Origin: Oreohelix idahoensis
Lineage: Eukaryota; Mollusca; Gastropoda; Stylommatophora; Oreohelicidae
Assembly: GCA_024509875.1 (NCBI GenBank)
Contig: JAMPIV010012171.1
Span: 1-64,000 of the forward strand
Direction: 5' to 3'
Length of the DNA stretch: 64,000 nucleotides
Shown: piece after piece, positions 11,305 through 23,116 of the stretch
Layout: each line of letters starts with the position of its first letter
Numbering within the stretch: the first letter of the stretch is position 1
Notes under the pieces: model-generated
The model's database searches: none
What the model was told of the DNA's origin: nothing
The model's input: the letters and a program-made list of their open reading frames with translations, nothing else
Made by a program: the position numbers and the translations under genes

Positions 11305-11446
11305 GTTTTTCTTTCAGCCCTTTCCCAAAGTTTAGGAACACGACAATTCCAGTGATTATAACAATTAGACGAACTACAAGAGCCCCGATCCCACAGGCAA
11401 TGGTGGAAGTAGCTACCTCAGAATGGCTTGTATTAGTTCTGGATGT
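11305..11446 (-). CDS. Host membrane-protein gene, exon D (last exon found)
   Basis: The exon is 142 bp: 47 codons plus one base, entering in phase 0 and leaving in phase 1. The acceptor is CTTAAATTCAG and the donor is AAAAAC|GTGAGT. The product begins TSRTNTSHSEVATST, then a helix (ACGIGALVV...VVF), then NFGKGLKEK, a basic segment typical of the cytoplasmic side of a last helix. The final coding exon should be short and lie to the left. I could not identify it among the LINE fragments below 11 kb. Confidence 0.82.
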
Positions 11447-11448
11447 CT

Positions 11449-12072
11449 GAATTTAAGAAATTAATTACAAGTTATATCTGTTACTCTCAACAACATTACA
11501 ATCATATTATTGCAACTTTTTATCATTTGTTAACGGTCATGAGACATAACTTAGATCCCAATCTACCGGTAGATTTAATGGGATGGTTTTATTGATATTT
11601 AGGTGACAGAGAGGGAAAATACTCAAAAATGTCATTGGTAAAGAAAATTAAAAAGTAAAAATAAACTGCCAATTCCCCCCCCCCCCCCTTACCACCCACC
11701 CACCCAAAAAAAAAACACACACACACCGACAAATATACAGTAGATACATCTAAAAGAATGTCAAGTGCAATAAACAAATGGAAAAAGATACAACAAAACC
11801 TACTAACCCTCCATAATGGGACAAGGTAGAGAGATTTCTGTCTAGGAATATGGACGAGAATACACTATAAACACCAAAGGCATTAAACAAGACCACAACA
11901 AACGGTAGATAAATTACAGCCTTGGAGAACTGTGGTAGGAAATCTGATCAAGGGACATTACTGGGATAAGACAAGCTGGGGAAGTAATTCATGAGTTATG
12001 GGACATAAGTAATAGGTCACATGACTTCCGTAAGCTCGGGTCTATAAATAAGAGATAACACGGAGGATTCAT
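11449..12072. other. Host intron sequence with a C-rich run
   Basis: Contains a C run near 11677-11688 and an A run near 11706. No other feature was seen. Confidence 0.5.
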
Positions 12073-12425
12073 TGTCCACCATAACTAACACATAACTTAT
12101 TCTCCACCATAACTAACATATAACTTATTCTCCACCATAACTAACACATAACTTAAACTCCACCATAACTAACATATAACTTATTCTCCACCATAACTAA
12201 CATATAACTTATTCTCCACCATAACTAACATATAACTTATTCTCCACCATATCTAACACATAACTTATTCTCTACCATAACTAACACATAACTTATTCTC
12301 CACCATAACTAACACATAACTTATTCTCCACCATAACTAACACATAACTTATTCTCTACCATAACTAACACATAACTTATTCTCCACCATAACTAACACA
12401 TAACTTATTCTCCACCATAACTAAC
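12073..12425. repeat. 28-bp satellite, left block (about 12 copies)
   Basis: The unit is CCACCATAACTAACACATAA plus CTTATTCT. It is the same array as 13544-16812, split by a 1118-bp insertion. Confidence 0.95.
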
Positions 12426-13543
12426 TGTTAGACCGATTTCCTCTGGGTCTACAGATGACTGTTTGATCGTGCTGCTAAAACGCGAATGCAAAATGAACTG
12501 TCAAATTAGTTCAACAGGTAATGGAGTATAACGTCAGGCATGTCAATCAAGGCCTGCTGTGAACTGAAGTAAACTGTAAGGCGGATGGTACAGTTTAACA
12601 TATTTTATTTGACGGTATAAGTTCAACAATACGAGACAATGTTCTTGACGGATAACATCAACATGGAGGCATAGTAATGATGTTCATGACGAAAATTATA
12701 TACATCTATGATGGTGGTTAGGTATTGTGGCAGATCCCTTTCAAACATCTTCCTTACATTCAATTAATAAGAATCCAATAATGTTCATGTTATGTTTGAA
12801 CAGTAATATAATGTCCGTTGACCTTGTCTGAGGACATCCAACTAAGTACGGATTCTCATACCACCGAATCCCGCATTCATCTAACAAAAGACTGTCTTGA
12901 TCCAAGACTTCAATACTTACAACGTAAGTTCAAAATATAATAACAATGGCGTAGATATGAAGATACATCTGGGTTAGTATTTTAGGTTTTAACTAACCTC
13001 TCCACAAACTCATGCCACGACTTTGGCACGGGCATAACGGCATTTTAATATAAATTATAAACTCCAATAACTTGGTTCCCTCGTAGGAATTCTTCGTCTA
13101 CGATAGATTATAGAGGCTCATAGCTCCTTTTGGTCCATTCTAGGAATATCATAACAAGATGAATTCCCGCTAGATTCTCTCAAGGAGTCGCCTAAAATTA
13201 CAGGTTTGAATATGCTAATCATACAATACGACAGGGCGACAACTTACATATTACTTCCAATATTGGCTTCGACCTGAAGACCAATATTGTAACAAACGAA
13301 TGGCTTCCACAGACGATAAACGAAATATTCCACGGACATATCGTCCGGACTGCTCCTTTCAGATGATGACGTAGGACTGTCTTCTCAAACTAGGTTACCC
13401 GTGCGCAAAGAGCAACACATACTCTGCATTGTGCACGTCGGTGCGTGAATAAATCGCACTTACAAATAATAAAACTATATCAAGACTGGTGCGTACATTG
13501 GCAGGACCGACGACTACCCCCCTAGGTAAAAACGTACGCATCA
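12426..13543. mobile_element. Solo-LTR-like element in the 28-bp satellite (5-bp TSD)
   Basis: The 1118-bp block begins TGTTAGACC and ends GCATCA, and is flanked by CTAAC at 12421-12425 and 13544-13548. Deleting the block plus one CTAAC restores a perfect satellite unit in phase. TG...CA ends with a 5-bp duplication are the signature of an LTR. No coding frame is present inside, and an AATAAA lies near 13448. Hence a solo LTR is the best reading; a non-autonomous LTR element is the alternative. Confidence 0.72.
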
Positions 13544-16500
13544 CTAACATATAACGTATTCTCCACCATAACTAACACATAACTTATACTCCACCATAAC
13601 TAACATATAACTTATTCTCCACCATAACTAACATATAACTTATTCTCCACCATAACTAACACATAACTTATTCTCCACCATAACTAACACATAACTTATT
13701 CTCTACCATAACTAACACATAACTTATTCTCCACCATAACTACCACATAACTTATTCTCCACCATAACTAACACATAACTTATTCTCTACCATAACTAAC
13801 ACATAACTTATTCTCCACCATAACTAACACATAACTTATTCTCCACTATAACTACCACATAACTTATTCTCTACCATAACTAACATATAACTTATTCTCT
13901 ACCATAACTAACATATAACTTATTCTCTACCATAACTAACACATAACTTATTCTCCACCATAACTAACATATAACTTATTCTCCACCATAACTAACACAT
14001 AACTTATTCTCTACCATAACTAACACATAACTTATTCTCTACCATAACTAACATATAACTTATTCTCTACCATAACTAACATATAACTTATTCTCCACCA
14101 TAACTGACACATAACTTATTCTCTACCATAACTAACATATAACTTATTCTCCACCATAACTAACATATAACTTATTCTCCACCATAACTAACACATAACT
14201 TATTCTCCACTATAACTACCACATAACTTATTCTCTACCATAACTAACATATAACTTATTCTCTACCATAACTAACATATAACTTATTCTCTACCATAAC
14301 TAACACATAACTTATTCTCCACCATTACTGACACATAACTTATTCTCCACCATAACTAACACATAACTTATTCTCCACCATAACTAACACATAACTTATT
14401 CTCCACCATAACTGACACATAACTTATTCTCCACCATAACAAACATATAACTTATTCTCCACCATAACTAGCACATAACTTATTCTCCACCATAACTAAC
14501 ACATAACTTATTATCCACCATAACTAACACATAACTTATTCTCCACCATAACTAACACATAACTTATTCTCCACCATAACTAACACATAACTTATTCTCT
14601 ACCATAACTAACATATAACTTATTCTCCACCATAACTGACACATAACTTATTCTCTACCATAACTAACATATAACTTATTCTCCACCATAACTAACACAT
14701 AACTTATTCTCCACCATAACTAACACATAACTTATTCTCCACCATAACTAACACATAACTTATTCTCTACCATAACTAACACATAACTTATTCTCTACCA
14801 TAACTAACACATAACTTATTCTCCACCATAACTAACACATAACTTATTCTCCACCATAACTAACACATAACTTATTCTACACCATAACTAACACATAACT
14901 TATTCTCTACCATAACTAACATATAACTTATTCTCTACCATAACTAACATATAACATATTCTCTACCATAACTAACATATAACTTATTCTCCACCATAAC
15001 TGACACATAACTTATTCTCTACCATAACTAACATATAACTTATTCTCCACCATAACAAACACATAACTTATTCTCCACCATAACTAACACATAACTTATT
15101 CTCCACCATAACTAACACATAACTTATTCTCCACCATAACTAACACATAACTTATTCTCCACCATAACTGACACATAACTTATTCTCTACCATAACTAAC
15201 ATATAACTTATTCTCCACCATAACAAACACATAACTTATTCTCCACCATAACTGACACATAACTTATTCTCCACCATAACTGACACATAACTTATTCTCC
15301 ACCATAACAAACATATAACTTATTCTCCACCATAACTAGCACATAACTTATTCTCCACCATAACTAACACATAACTTATTATCCACCATAACTAACACAT
15401 AACTTATTCTCCACCATAACTAACACATAACTTATTCTCCACCATAACTAACACATAACTTATTCTCTACCATAACTAACATATAACTTATTCTCCACCA
15501 TAACTGACACATAACTTATTCTCTACCATAACTAACATATAACTTATTCTCCACCATAACTAACACATAACTTATTCTCCACCATAACTAACACATAACT
15601 TATTCTCCACCATAACTAACACATAACTTATTCTCCACCATAACTAACACATAACTTATTCTCTACCATAACTAACACATAACTTATTCTCTACCATAAC
15701 TAACACATAACTTATTCTCCACCATAACTAACACATAACTTATTCTCCACCATAACTAACACATAACTTATTCTACACCATAACTAACACATAACTTATT
15801 CTCTACCATAACTAACATATAACTTATTCTCTACCATAACTAACATATAACATATTCTCTACCATAACTAACATATAACTTATTCTCCACCATAACTGAC
15901 ACATAACTTATTCTCTACCATAACTAACATATAACTTATTCTCCACCATAACAAACACATAACTTATTCTCCACCATAACTAACACATAACTTATTCTCC
16001 ACCATAACTAACACATAACTTATTCTCCACCATAACTAACACATAACTTATTCTCCACCATAACTGTCACATAACTTATTCTCTACCATAACTAACATAT
16101 AACTTATTCTCCACCATAACAAACACATAACTTATTCTCCACCATAACTGACACATAACTTATTCTCCACCATAACTAACACATAACTTATTCTCCACCA
16201 TAACTGACACATAACTTATTCTCTACCATAACTAACATATAACTTATTCTCCACCATAACTGACACATAACTTATTTTCTACCATAACTAACATATAACT
16301 TATTCTCCACCATAACTAACACATAACTTATTCTCTACCATAACTAACACATAACTTATTCTCTACCATAACTAACATATAACTTATTCTCCACCATAAC
16401 TGACACATAACTTATTCTCCACCATAACTAACACATAACTTATTCTCCACCATAACTGACACATAACTTATTCTCTACCATAACTAACATATAACTTATT

Positions 16501-16812
16501 CTCCACCATAACTGACACATAACTTATTCTCCACCATAACTAACACATAACTTATTCTCCACCATAACTGACACATAACTTATTCTCTACCATAACTAAC
16601 ATATAACTTATTCTCCACCATAACTGACACATAACTTATTCTCTACCATAACTAACATATAACTTATTCTCCACCATAACTGACACATAACTTATTCTCT
16701 ACCATAACTAACATATAACTTATTCTCCACCATAACTGACACATAACTTATTCTCTACCATAACTAACATATAACTTATTCTCCACCATAACTGACACAT
16801 AACTTATTCTCC
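13544..16812. repeat. 28-bp satellite, main block (about 117 copies)
   Basis: Nearly 3.3 kb of the 28-bp unit with two alternating variants (ACACATAAC or ACATATAAC; TCTCC or TCTCT). Rare marker variants recur 868 or 896 bp apart (31 or 32 units), showing a segmental duplication within the array. The last few hundred bp follow a 56-bp two-unit pattern. Confidence 0.97.
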
Positions 16813-16937
16813 AGACCTGAAGGTCTTTTATATTTGGACATGCGCCCTAATATAACCGGCTAGGTTGAACAGGATACCCCTCGCCAAAACGAGGTAAAAT
16901 TTCATTTAAAAAAAAGATTCATTTTCCATTATCGAAG

Positions 16938-16957
16938 ATCCCTGAGGAGCTAAAGGG
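16938..16957 (+). mobile_element. 20-bp stub of a LINE 3' end
   Basis: CTGAGGAGCTAAAGGGTGAT matches the terminal bases of the LINE at 10546-10960 (minus strand GGTGAGCTAAAGGGTGATGG). It is followed at once by a long GAT/GGT array, the typical tail of that family. Confidence 0.55.
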
Positions 16958-17656
16958 TGATGATAATGGTGATGATGGTGATGATGATGGTAATTGTGAT
17001 GACGATGGTGATGATGGTGATGAAGGTGATGATGATGGTGATGATGATGGTGACGAAGGTGCTGATGATGGTGATTGTGATGATGGTAGTGATGGTGATT
17101 GTGATGATGGTGGAGATAGTGATGGTGTTTGAATGATGATGATGATAATGGTGATGATGGTGATGCTGATGGGGATGATGATGGTGATGATGACGAGGGT
17201 GCTGATGATGGTGGTGATGATGATCATTGTGATGATGATGGTGATGATGACGAAGGTGCTGATGATGGTGATGGTGATTGTGATGATAGTGGTGAAGATG
17301 ATGGTGAATGTGATGATGATGGTGATGATGATGGTGATTGTAATGATGATGATGATGATGATGGTGATGATGGTGATGATGACGAAGGTGCTGATGATGG
17401 TGATGGTGATTATGATGATGGTGGTGATGGTGATTGTAATGATGGTGGTGATGATGGTGATTGTGATGATGATGATGGCGAAAGTGCTGATGATGGTGAT
17501 GGTGATTGTGATAATGGTGGTGATGATGATGGTGATGATGACGAAGGTACTGATGATGGTGATGGTGATTGTGATGATGATGGTGATTGTGATGATGATG
17601 GTGATGATGACGAAGGTGCTGATGATGGTGATGGAGATTTTGATGATGATGAAATG
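16955..17656. repeat. GATGGT-type microsatellite, about 700 bp
   Basis: Imperfect trinucleotide repeat built from GAT and GGT with recurring GACGAAGGTGCT interruptions at regular intervals, so part of it has a higher-order period. All apparent poly-Asp, poly-His or poly-Met frames in it are translation artefacts. Confidence 0.93.
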
Positions 17657-17887
17657 GTAGATGGATCTTCTTCAAAATGTCATACAAAAATATGACCAGC
17701 AGAATCAAAACATTAAGACATACTGTAGTAACCACAAGGTAGAAATGAGTGTAGAAAATCTCATAGGCACAAAGACCCCACCAGAAATACAAAAGTTAAT
17801 GAAACACTATATTACAAAAACTGAAGCTAACATATAAATAATAAATAAATAAGGATCCGAGCCAGTAGTCTACACTGGTGAAAGACC

Positions 17888-17888
<1 letters not shown>

Positions 17889-17921
<33 letters not shown>
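17889..17921. repeat. Poly-C run of 33 bases
   Basis: Uninterrupted C homopolymer; its length may be affected by sequencing. Confidence 0.95.
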
Positions 17922-18061
17922 ATCCCAGATACACACCGATTAACCAAATAACCCTCCGGTGAAAATTAAAAACACACCAGCTTAGAAAATATCATATTTT
18001 AGATAATAAAGCCATGTTGAACTATAATTACAAAAGGAAAAATACCAACTATAGATAACAT

Positions 18062-18440
18062 CTTCTTCTTCTTCTTTGATCCATAACCGCCAACCGTCAA
18101 AGCAGTCAGCGGCCATCACGCCTGGTGGCGTCTTGTAGGGCAGCAACAAATTGATTCCACTTTGCTCGGTCGGCGGCCATCCTTCGTACAGTGCCCCAAC
18201 TGTGGTTCATTTTTTGCATCTCAGCTTCCACAGTTCTCCGCCAAGTTGTTTTTGGTCGGCCTCTCTTTCGCTTTCCCTCGGCGGTCCATAGCATAGCTGT
18301 TCTTGTGATGGTATCAGGGTCCCTTCTGAGGACATGGCCAACCCAACTCCAGCGTCTGCCAGCTATGATGGTGTGCATGTCCTCCTACGCTTTGGTCACA
18401 ATCGTGCATGAGGTTATCAGGCTGCAGCGTGCAGTAAAGA
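18062..18440 (-). pseudogene. LINE C-terminal tail with GAA tail
   Basis: The minus strand has IAGRRWSWVGHVLRRDPDTI, GKRKRGRPKTTWRRTVEAEM and MAADRAKWNQFVAAL, the conserved end of an APE-type LINE. It ends in GAAGAAGAAGAA at 18062-18078. 5' truncated. It differs from the 43.6-kb family in its motifs and its tail. Confidence 0.85.
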
Positions 18441-19075
18441 CGATGAGGTCTGAAAGCATTTTTTAGAAATATAATATCTTCGTGCAATGCGTATCAGTGA
18501 CATTCAACTGACATTTAGTGATTTCGTGCCCACGTCTTTATAGAGAAGGTAGAAAGAACAGTGGCGATTTCAAGTCTCAGTAATTATATGACAGAAGAGG
18601 CTGAAGAGTAAAATAATCATTTCCTGGAGGTAGTCAATTTACCATAACCCAAGCAAGGTAGCGAATTGAAAGTTCCCAAGTTAACAAAAGATTCAGGACT
18701 GCAACTACAAAAACTGAGTTGTCTCGGTTTTTGTAAAGCTTGTATCTCCCGCCCTTTTCTGTGAGATAGGTATTTATTTTCACGATGTGACAACAGACTA
18801 ATTTTTAATGAGCCCCCAGCCGAAGGTAATTCGGCAAAATATTGACATGTTTAGCTCTGTGTATAATTATTTAAAATGGGTCATACGGGTGTAGATATCA
18901 ACTTTCAATAAACAAAGTTTGGTTTGGTTTGAAGGACTATCTTCAATACACATTGGACAACTCAATCAGTACTCCGATCTCCTCCTTTAGATCACACAAG
19001 GAGGGTCTCAGCACAGTGCACGAACTCTGTAGCACCGGCGAGAATCCCAATGCGTGTAAATAGAAATCACACATT
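18441..19075. other. No firm feature; possible retroposon end near 18900
   Basis: CAATAAACAAAGTTTGGTTTGG near 18908 resembles a polyadenylation signal followed by a short TTTGG repeat, as at the 3' end of a retroposon. No body could be delimited. Confidence 0.3.
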
Positions 19076-19385
19076 CTATAAATATTTTTGTGGTGGGTAG
19101 TTTTCTAATTTATAAATTTTGCCACGGTACGGCCTTACTTTACGATTTCCAACTGCTGTGGGACTTTTAACGTGCGCAACTTGCCACGAGACCTCCTGTT
19201 TTCTCGCCCTTATCCAAGAAGGTAAAGCATCCGATCTTACTACCAAGGAGACCAGGCGGAGTATGACATCATTAGGAATACTAGTTCTGAAAAAAATGTC
19301 CATACAATATATTTCCTCAACTGGGAATCGAACCCGGCACTTCTAGAATTCGAAGCAGACGCTATAACTCTTAACCAACCCGACC
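19076..19385 (-). mobile_element. tRNA-derived SINE
   Basis: Read on the minus strand from 19385: GGGTTGGTTAAGAGTTATAG (A-box-like) and, about 40 bp later, GGGTTCGATTCCCAG (perfect B box). A ~230-bp body follows that contains GCACGTTAAAAGTCCCAC, a type of core seen in molluscan SINEs. The head does not fold as a complete tRNA (no clean acceptor stem), so it is a SINE and not a tRNA gene. Confidence 0.65.
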
Positions 19386-19423
19386 CTTAATAAAAAAATT
19401 ATCAACTCCAACTACGGATTTAT

Positions 19424-19582
<159 letters not shown>

Positions 19583-19583
<1 letters not shown>

Positions 19584-20140
19584 GTACATATATTTATTAC
19601 ATGTTTTTGAAAACAATGTTAAAAGGAAAACAGTTGGTTTAACAAAAAATAGTTTATAGGTTGGTGTCTTATGGGAGAAGTATTGATTTCGTCACAGGTT
19701 AATGGTGAAGTCCATGTACTGAATTAGTTGTTTGAACTTAGCTGGTCCGTTGGCGACAATGGGTTGTCGCTGGAGTCGGGTTTAGTTGATGCCGGTTCTC
19801 AGTGAATTCTTGACTTTTCCTTCTTACGCCAGGAGTATAATGGCTTTTGAGATCACGTCCGTTCCACGAGTAAATCTCACAAATGTTGCCTCTTCCAATA
19901 TCATACTGATGCGCCTCTCGTGGGTGGTGTCCAGAAGTGAGTACCAGTAACCAGGACCAAACACTAAGAAGAAATAAAAATAACATCGCCCGTAAATCTT
20001 TAGTGATCTGATGTAGGCATCAAGAGATTTCCACTCTCCTCTACGATTTCATCTTCCTCTGAATTTTTCCGATGTCCATGAGTACAAAATCTCAGGTCAC
20101 CAAGGAGAATGAAAGTGTGTTAGGAAAGCGAAAGTGCGCA
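19583..20140. other. No recognised feature
   Basis: Unique-looking sequence; no exon with both splice sites was found. Confidence 0.4.
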
Positions 20141-20475
20141 AATACATCATAATATAATATACAACATTCGATCTATATGAACTGACGTGTTGACATAACA
20201 AATATATGTATCATAATGTCATCATCGTATAATATACAACATTCGATCTATATGAACTGAAGTGTTGACATAACAAATATATGTATTATAATGTCATCAT
20301 AATATAATATACAACACTCGATCTATATGAACTGAAGTGTTGACATAACAAATATATGTATCATAATGTCATCATAATATAATATACAACACTCGATCTA
20401 TATGAACTGAAGTGTTGACATAAATATATGTATCACATTGTCATCATCATATAATATACAACATTCGATCTATAT
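20141..20475. repeat. 75-bp minisatellite, first block
   Basis: The unit contains ACAACATTCGATCTATATGA, AACTGAAGTGTTGACATAAC and ATATATGTATCATAATGTCA. It continues at 22073-23114 and 24731-24790, interrupted by a LINE half and by a Tc1 element. Confidence 0.95.
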
Positions 20476-22066
20476 GAAGCTTTATGGCTTTCTTTATTTC
20501 TTCCTTCGTTGGTCTTTCACCGTTAATTTGTAGCTCTTCTTCTGCTCGCTGGATGTCCAGCGGGTTTTGTGGAGCTGGTCTATTGAGAAGGTCCCCAAAA
20601 TATTCTGTCCACCTCTTCATTTGCTCTTGTATATTGCTGAGCAGTTTCCCATTCTTGTCTTTTATGAGGCAACTTGTTTGCTTGTATTTCCCTGTTAGCT
20701 TCTTTGTGCTGCTATACAGTTCTCTCATATTTCCTTTGACTGCAGCATCTTCTGCCTCTCTTGCCAACTCCTCAATATACTTCCTCTTGTCTCTTTTGAT
20801 ACTTCTTTTTACTTCTTTGTTTGCTTCTGTGTACACTTCTTGAGCCTTGGCTTTGGAACTTCTGGTTTTGCTTGTGTTTAACTCTGCTTTCTTGTTTTTC
20901 CTGTCTTTTATCTTATTGATGGTTTCTGTTGTTATCCATGCTTTTTGTTGTCTTTCCCTTTTCCCCAGTATTTCTTCACATGTCTCCTTCCATACAGTTT
21001 TGACCTGCTGCCAATAGTCTTCTGTATTCTCTACATCTTCCAGCTGTTGTAGCACTTGGAATTTGTTGGATACTGTGACCGCAAATTTGTCTCTTGTTTC
21101 TTGATTTCTTAGCTGTCCTACATTAAACTGTTGTCTATAATTTTGCATTGTTGCATATCTCTTGAGTTTCATTTTTATTTTGGCTATCAGAAGATGGTGA
21201 TCTGATGCCACGTCTGCTCCTCTATATACCTTTACATCCTGCAATGATGATCTAAACTTCTTCTTCATGCATATATGATCGATCTGATTTTCTGTTCTAT
21301 GGTCTGGTGATATCCATGTTGCCTTGTGTATTCTCTTATGTGGAAACATGCTTCCTCCTATAGCCAGTTGATTTGAAGCACAGAAGTTTGCGAATAGTTC
21401 TCCATTTTCATTCATTACTCCTAGCCCATGTTTTCCCATGACTTCTTCAAATCCGGTGTTGACTGTACCTATCTTTGCATTCATGTCACCCATCAAAATT
21501 GAGATGTCTCTTCTTTTTACTTTATCCATAATTTCCTGTAGTTTAGTATAAAATGCTTCTTTCACAGACTCTTCTTTGTCATTAGTTGGTGCATAACATT
21601 GGATGACATTTACATGAATTTTCTTTTTAGCTGTTTTGAAAGTAGCTGTTATTATTCTGGGTCCAACAGCTTCCCATTCAATGAGTGCTTTCTGTGCTTC
21701 TTTAGATAACATAAGAGCTACCCCTTCACTGTGGTGTGAAGTTTCGTCTTCATGTCCTGAGGACAGCACCAATTCACCTGTGATGAGTTTCTTCCTGTCT
21801 ACCCCCTTCCACTTTGTTTCACACATTCCCAGAACCTCGATTTTGTATTCCCTCATTTCTGCTGCTACTTGCGCCACTTTCCCTTGTTCGTTTAATGTCC
21901 GAACATTCCAGGTGCCAAATCTGGAAGTTCTCCTAGAAGAAAGAAGGTTAGTCAGCAACACAGACTCCTTTCGGCTTTCTCTGTGTTGCATCATACGCCT
22001 CCCCGCGAGAGGACCTTCCCCTGTCTTGGATGGCTGTGTTTTATTTCCTTTATTTGACTTGTCCAT
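20447..22066 (-). CDS. LINE ORF2 N-terminal half: endonuclease and linker
   Basis: The open frame from the ATG at 22066 gives about 539 residues. It has SRFGTWNVRTLNEQGK (strand 1), GMCETKWKG (Glu), CYAPTNDKEES, ILMGDMNAKIG, ENQIDHICM and GADVASDHHLL (SDH), then a Lys-rich linker and ERPTKEEIKKAIKL. The last ~10 codons come from the minisatellite. An upstream in-frame methionine codon exists in the repeat, but the element's own start matches the copy at 43781. The frame is intact, so an endonuclease-only protein could be made if it is transcribed. Confidence 0.8.
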   Translation of the reverse strand: MDKSNKGNKTQPSKTGEGPLAGRRMMQHRESRKESVLLTNLLSSRRTSRFGTWNVRTLNEQGKVAQVAAEMREYKIEVLGMCETKWKGVDRKKLITGELVLSSGHEDETSHHSEGVALMLSKEAQKALIEWEAVGPRIITATFKTAKKKIHVNVIQCYAPTNDKEESVKEAFYTKLQEIMDKVKRRDISILMGDMNAKIGTVNTGFEEVMGKHGLGVMNENGELFANFCASNQLAIGGSMFPHKRIHKATWISPDHRTENQIDHICMKKKFRSSLQDVKVYRGADVASDHHLLIAKIKMKLKRYATMQNYRQQFNVGQLRNQETRDKFAVTVSNKFQVLQQLEDVENTEDYWQQVKTVWKETCEEILGKRERQQKAWITTETINKIKDRKNKKAELNTSKTRSSKAKAQEVYTEANKEVKRSIKRDKRKYIEELAREAEDAAVKGNMRELYSSTKKLTGKYKQTSCLIKDKNGKLLSNIQEQMKRWTEYFGDLLNRPAPQNPLDIQRAEEELQINGERPTKEEIKKAIKLHIDRMLYII

Positions 22067-22072
22067 ATTTGT
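20476..22072 (-). mobile_element. Endonuclease half of a young LINE, no TSD, both ends cut
   Basis: The 1.6-kb block is almost identical in protein to the first ~530 codons of the LINE at 43781. It begins at the ATG leader (CAACAAATATGG side) and stops within reverse transcriptase entry, at the AAGCTT following AIKL. Both the 5' UTR and the whole reverse transcriptase plus 3' end are missing. It replaces part of one 75-bp unit. Short matches of about 3 bp (GAA on the left, TGT on the right) are shared between LINE and repeat at the junctions. Confidence 0.85.
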
Positions 22073-23114
22073 CATCATAATATAATATACAACATTCGAT
22101 CTGTATGAACTGAAGTGTTGACACAACAAATATATGTATCATAATGTCATCATAATATAATATACAACATTCGATCTATTTGAACTGAAGTGTTGACATA
22201 ACAAATATATGTATCATAATGTCATCATAATATAATATACAACACTCGATCTATATGAACTGAAGTGGTTACACAACAAATATATGTATCACATTGTCAT
22301 CATCATATAATATACAACATTCGATCTATATGAACTGAAGTGTTGACATAACAAATATATGTATCATAATGTCATCATAATATAATATACAACACTCGAT
22401 CTATATGAACTGAAGTGGTTGCACATATAGAACATTCGATATATATGAACTGAAGTGTTCACATAATAAATATACAACATTCGATCTATATGAACTGAAG
22501 TGTTGACATAACACATATATGTATCACAATGTCAACATCATATAATATACAACTTTCGATCTATATGAACTGAAGTGTTGACATGCCAAATATATGTATC
22601 ATAATGTCATCATCATATAATAAACAACATTCGATCTATATGAACTAAAGTATTGACATAACAAATATATGTATCATAATGTCATCATAATATAATATAC
22701 AGCATGCGATCTATATGAACTGAAGTGTTAACACAACAAATATATGTATCATAATGTCATCATAATATAATATACAACATTCGATCTATATGAATTGAAG
22801 TGTTGACACAACAAATGTATGTATCATAATGTCATCATAATATAATACACAATATTTGATCTATATAAACTGAAGTGTTGACATAACAAATATATGTATC
22901 ATAATGTCATAATAATATAATATACGACATTCGATCTATATGAACTGAAGTGTTGACATAACAAATATATGTATCATAATGTCATCTTAATATAATATAC
23001 AACATTCTATCTATATGAACTGAAGTGTTGACACAACAAATATATGTGTCATAATGTCATCATAATATAATATACAACATTCGATCTATATGAACTGAAG
23101 TGTTGACACAAAAA
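22073..23114. repeat. 75-bp minisatellite, second block
   Basis: About 14 copies, with more sequence variation and some shortened units near 22420-22480. Confidence 0.95.
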
Positions 23115-23116
23115 TA

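Noticed and set aside
16919..17792. Long poly-His, poly-Asp and poly-Met frames
   Set aside because: Translation of a GAT/GGT microsatellite. The hydrophobic piece near 17680-17790 (YFWWGLCAYEIFY) was tested as a host exon, but its frame has a stop right after the only nearby acceptor and lacks a donor.
19325..19385. Functional tRNA gene
   Set aside because: It has A- and B-box-like sequences but no complete cloverleaf; the downstream body indicates a SINE.
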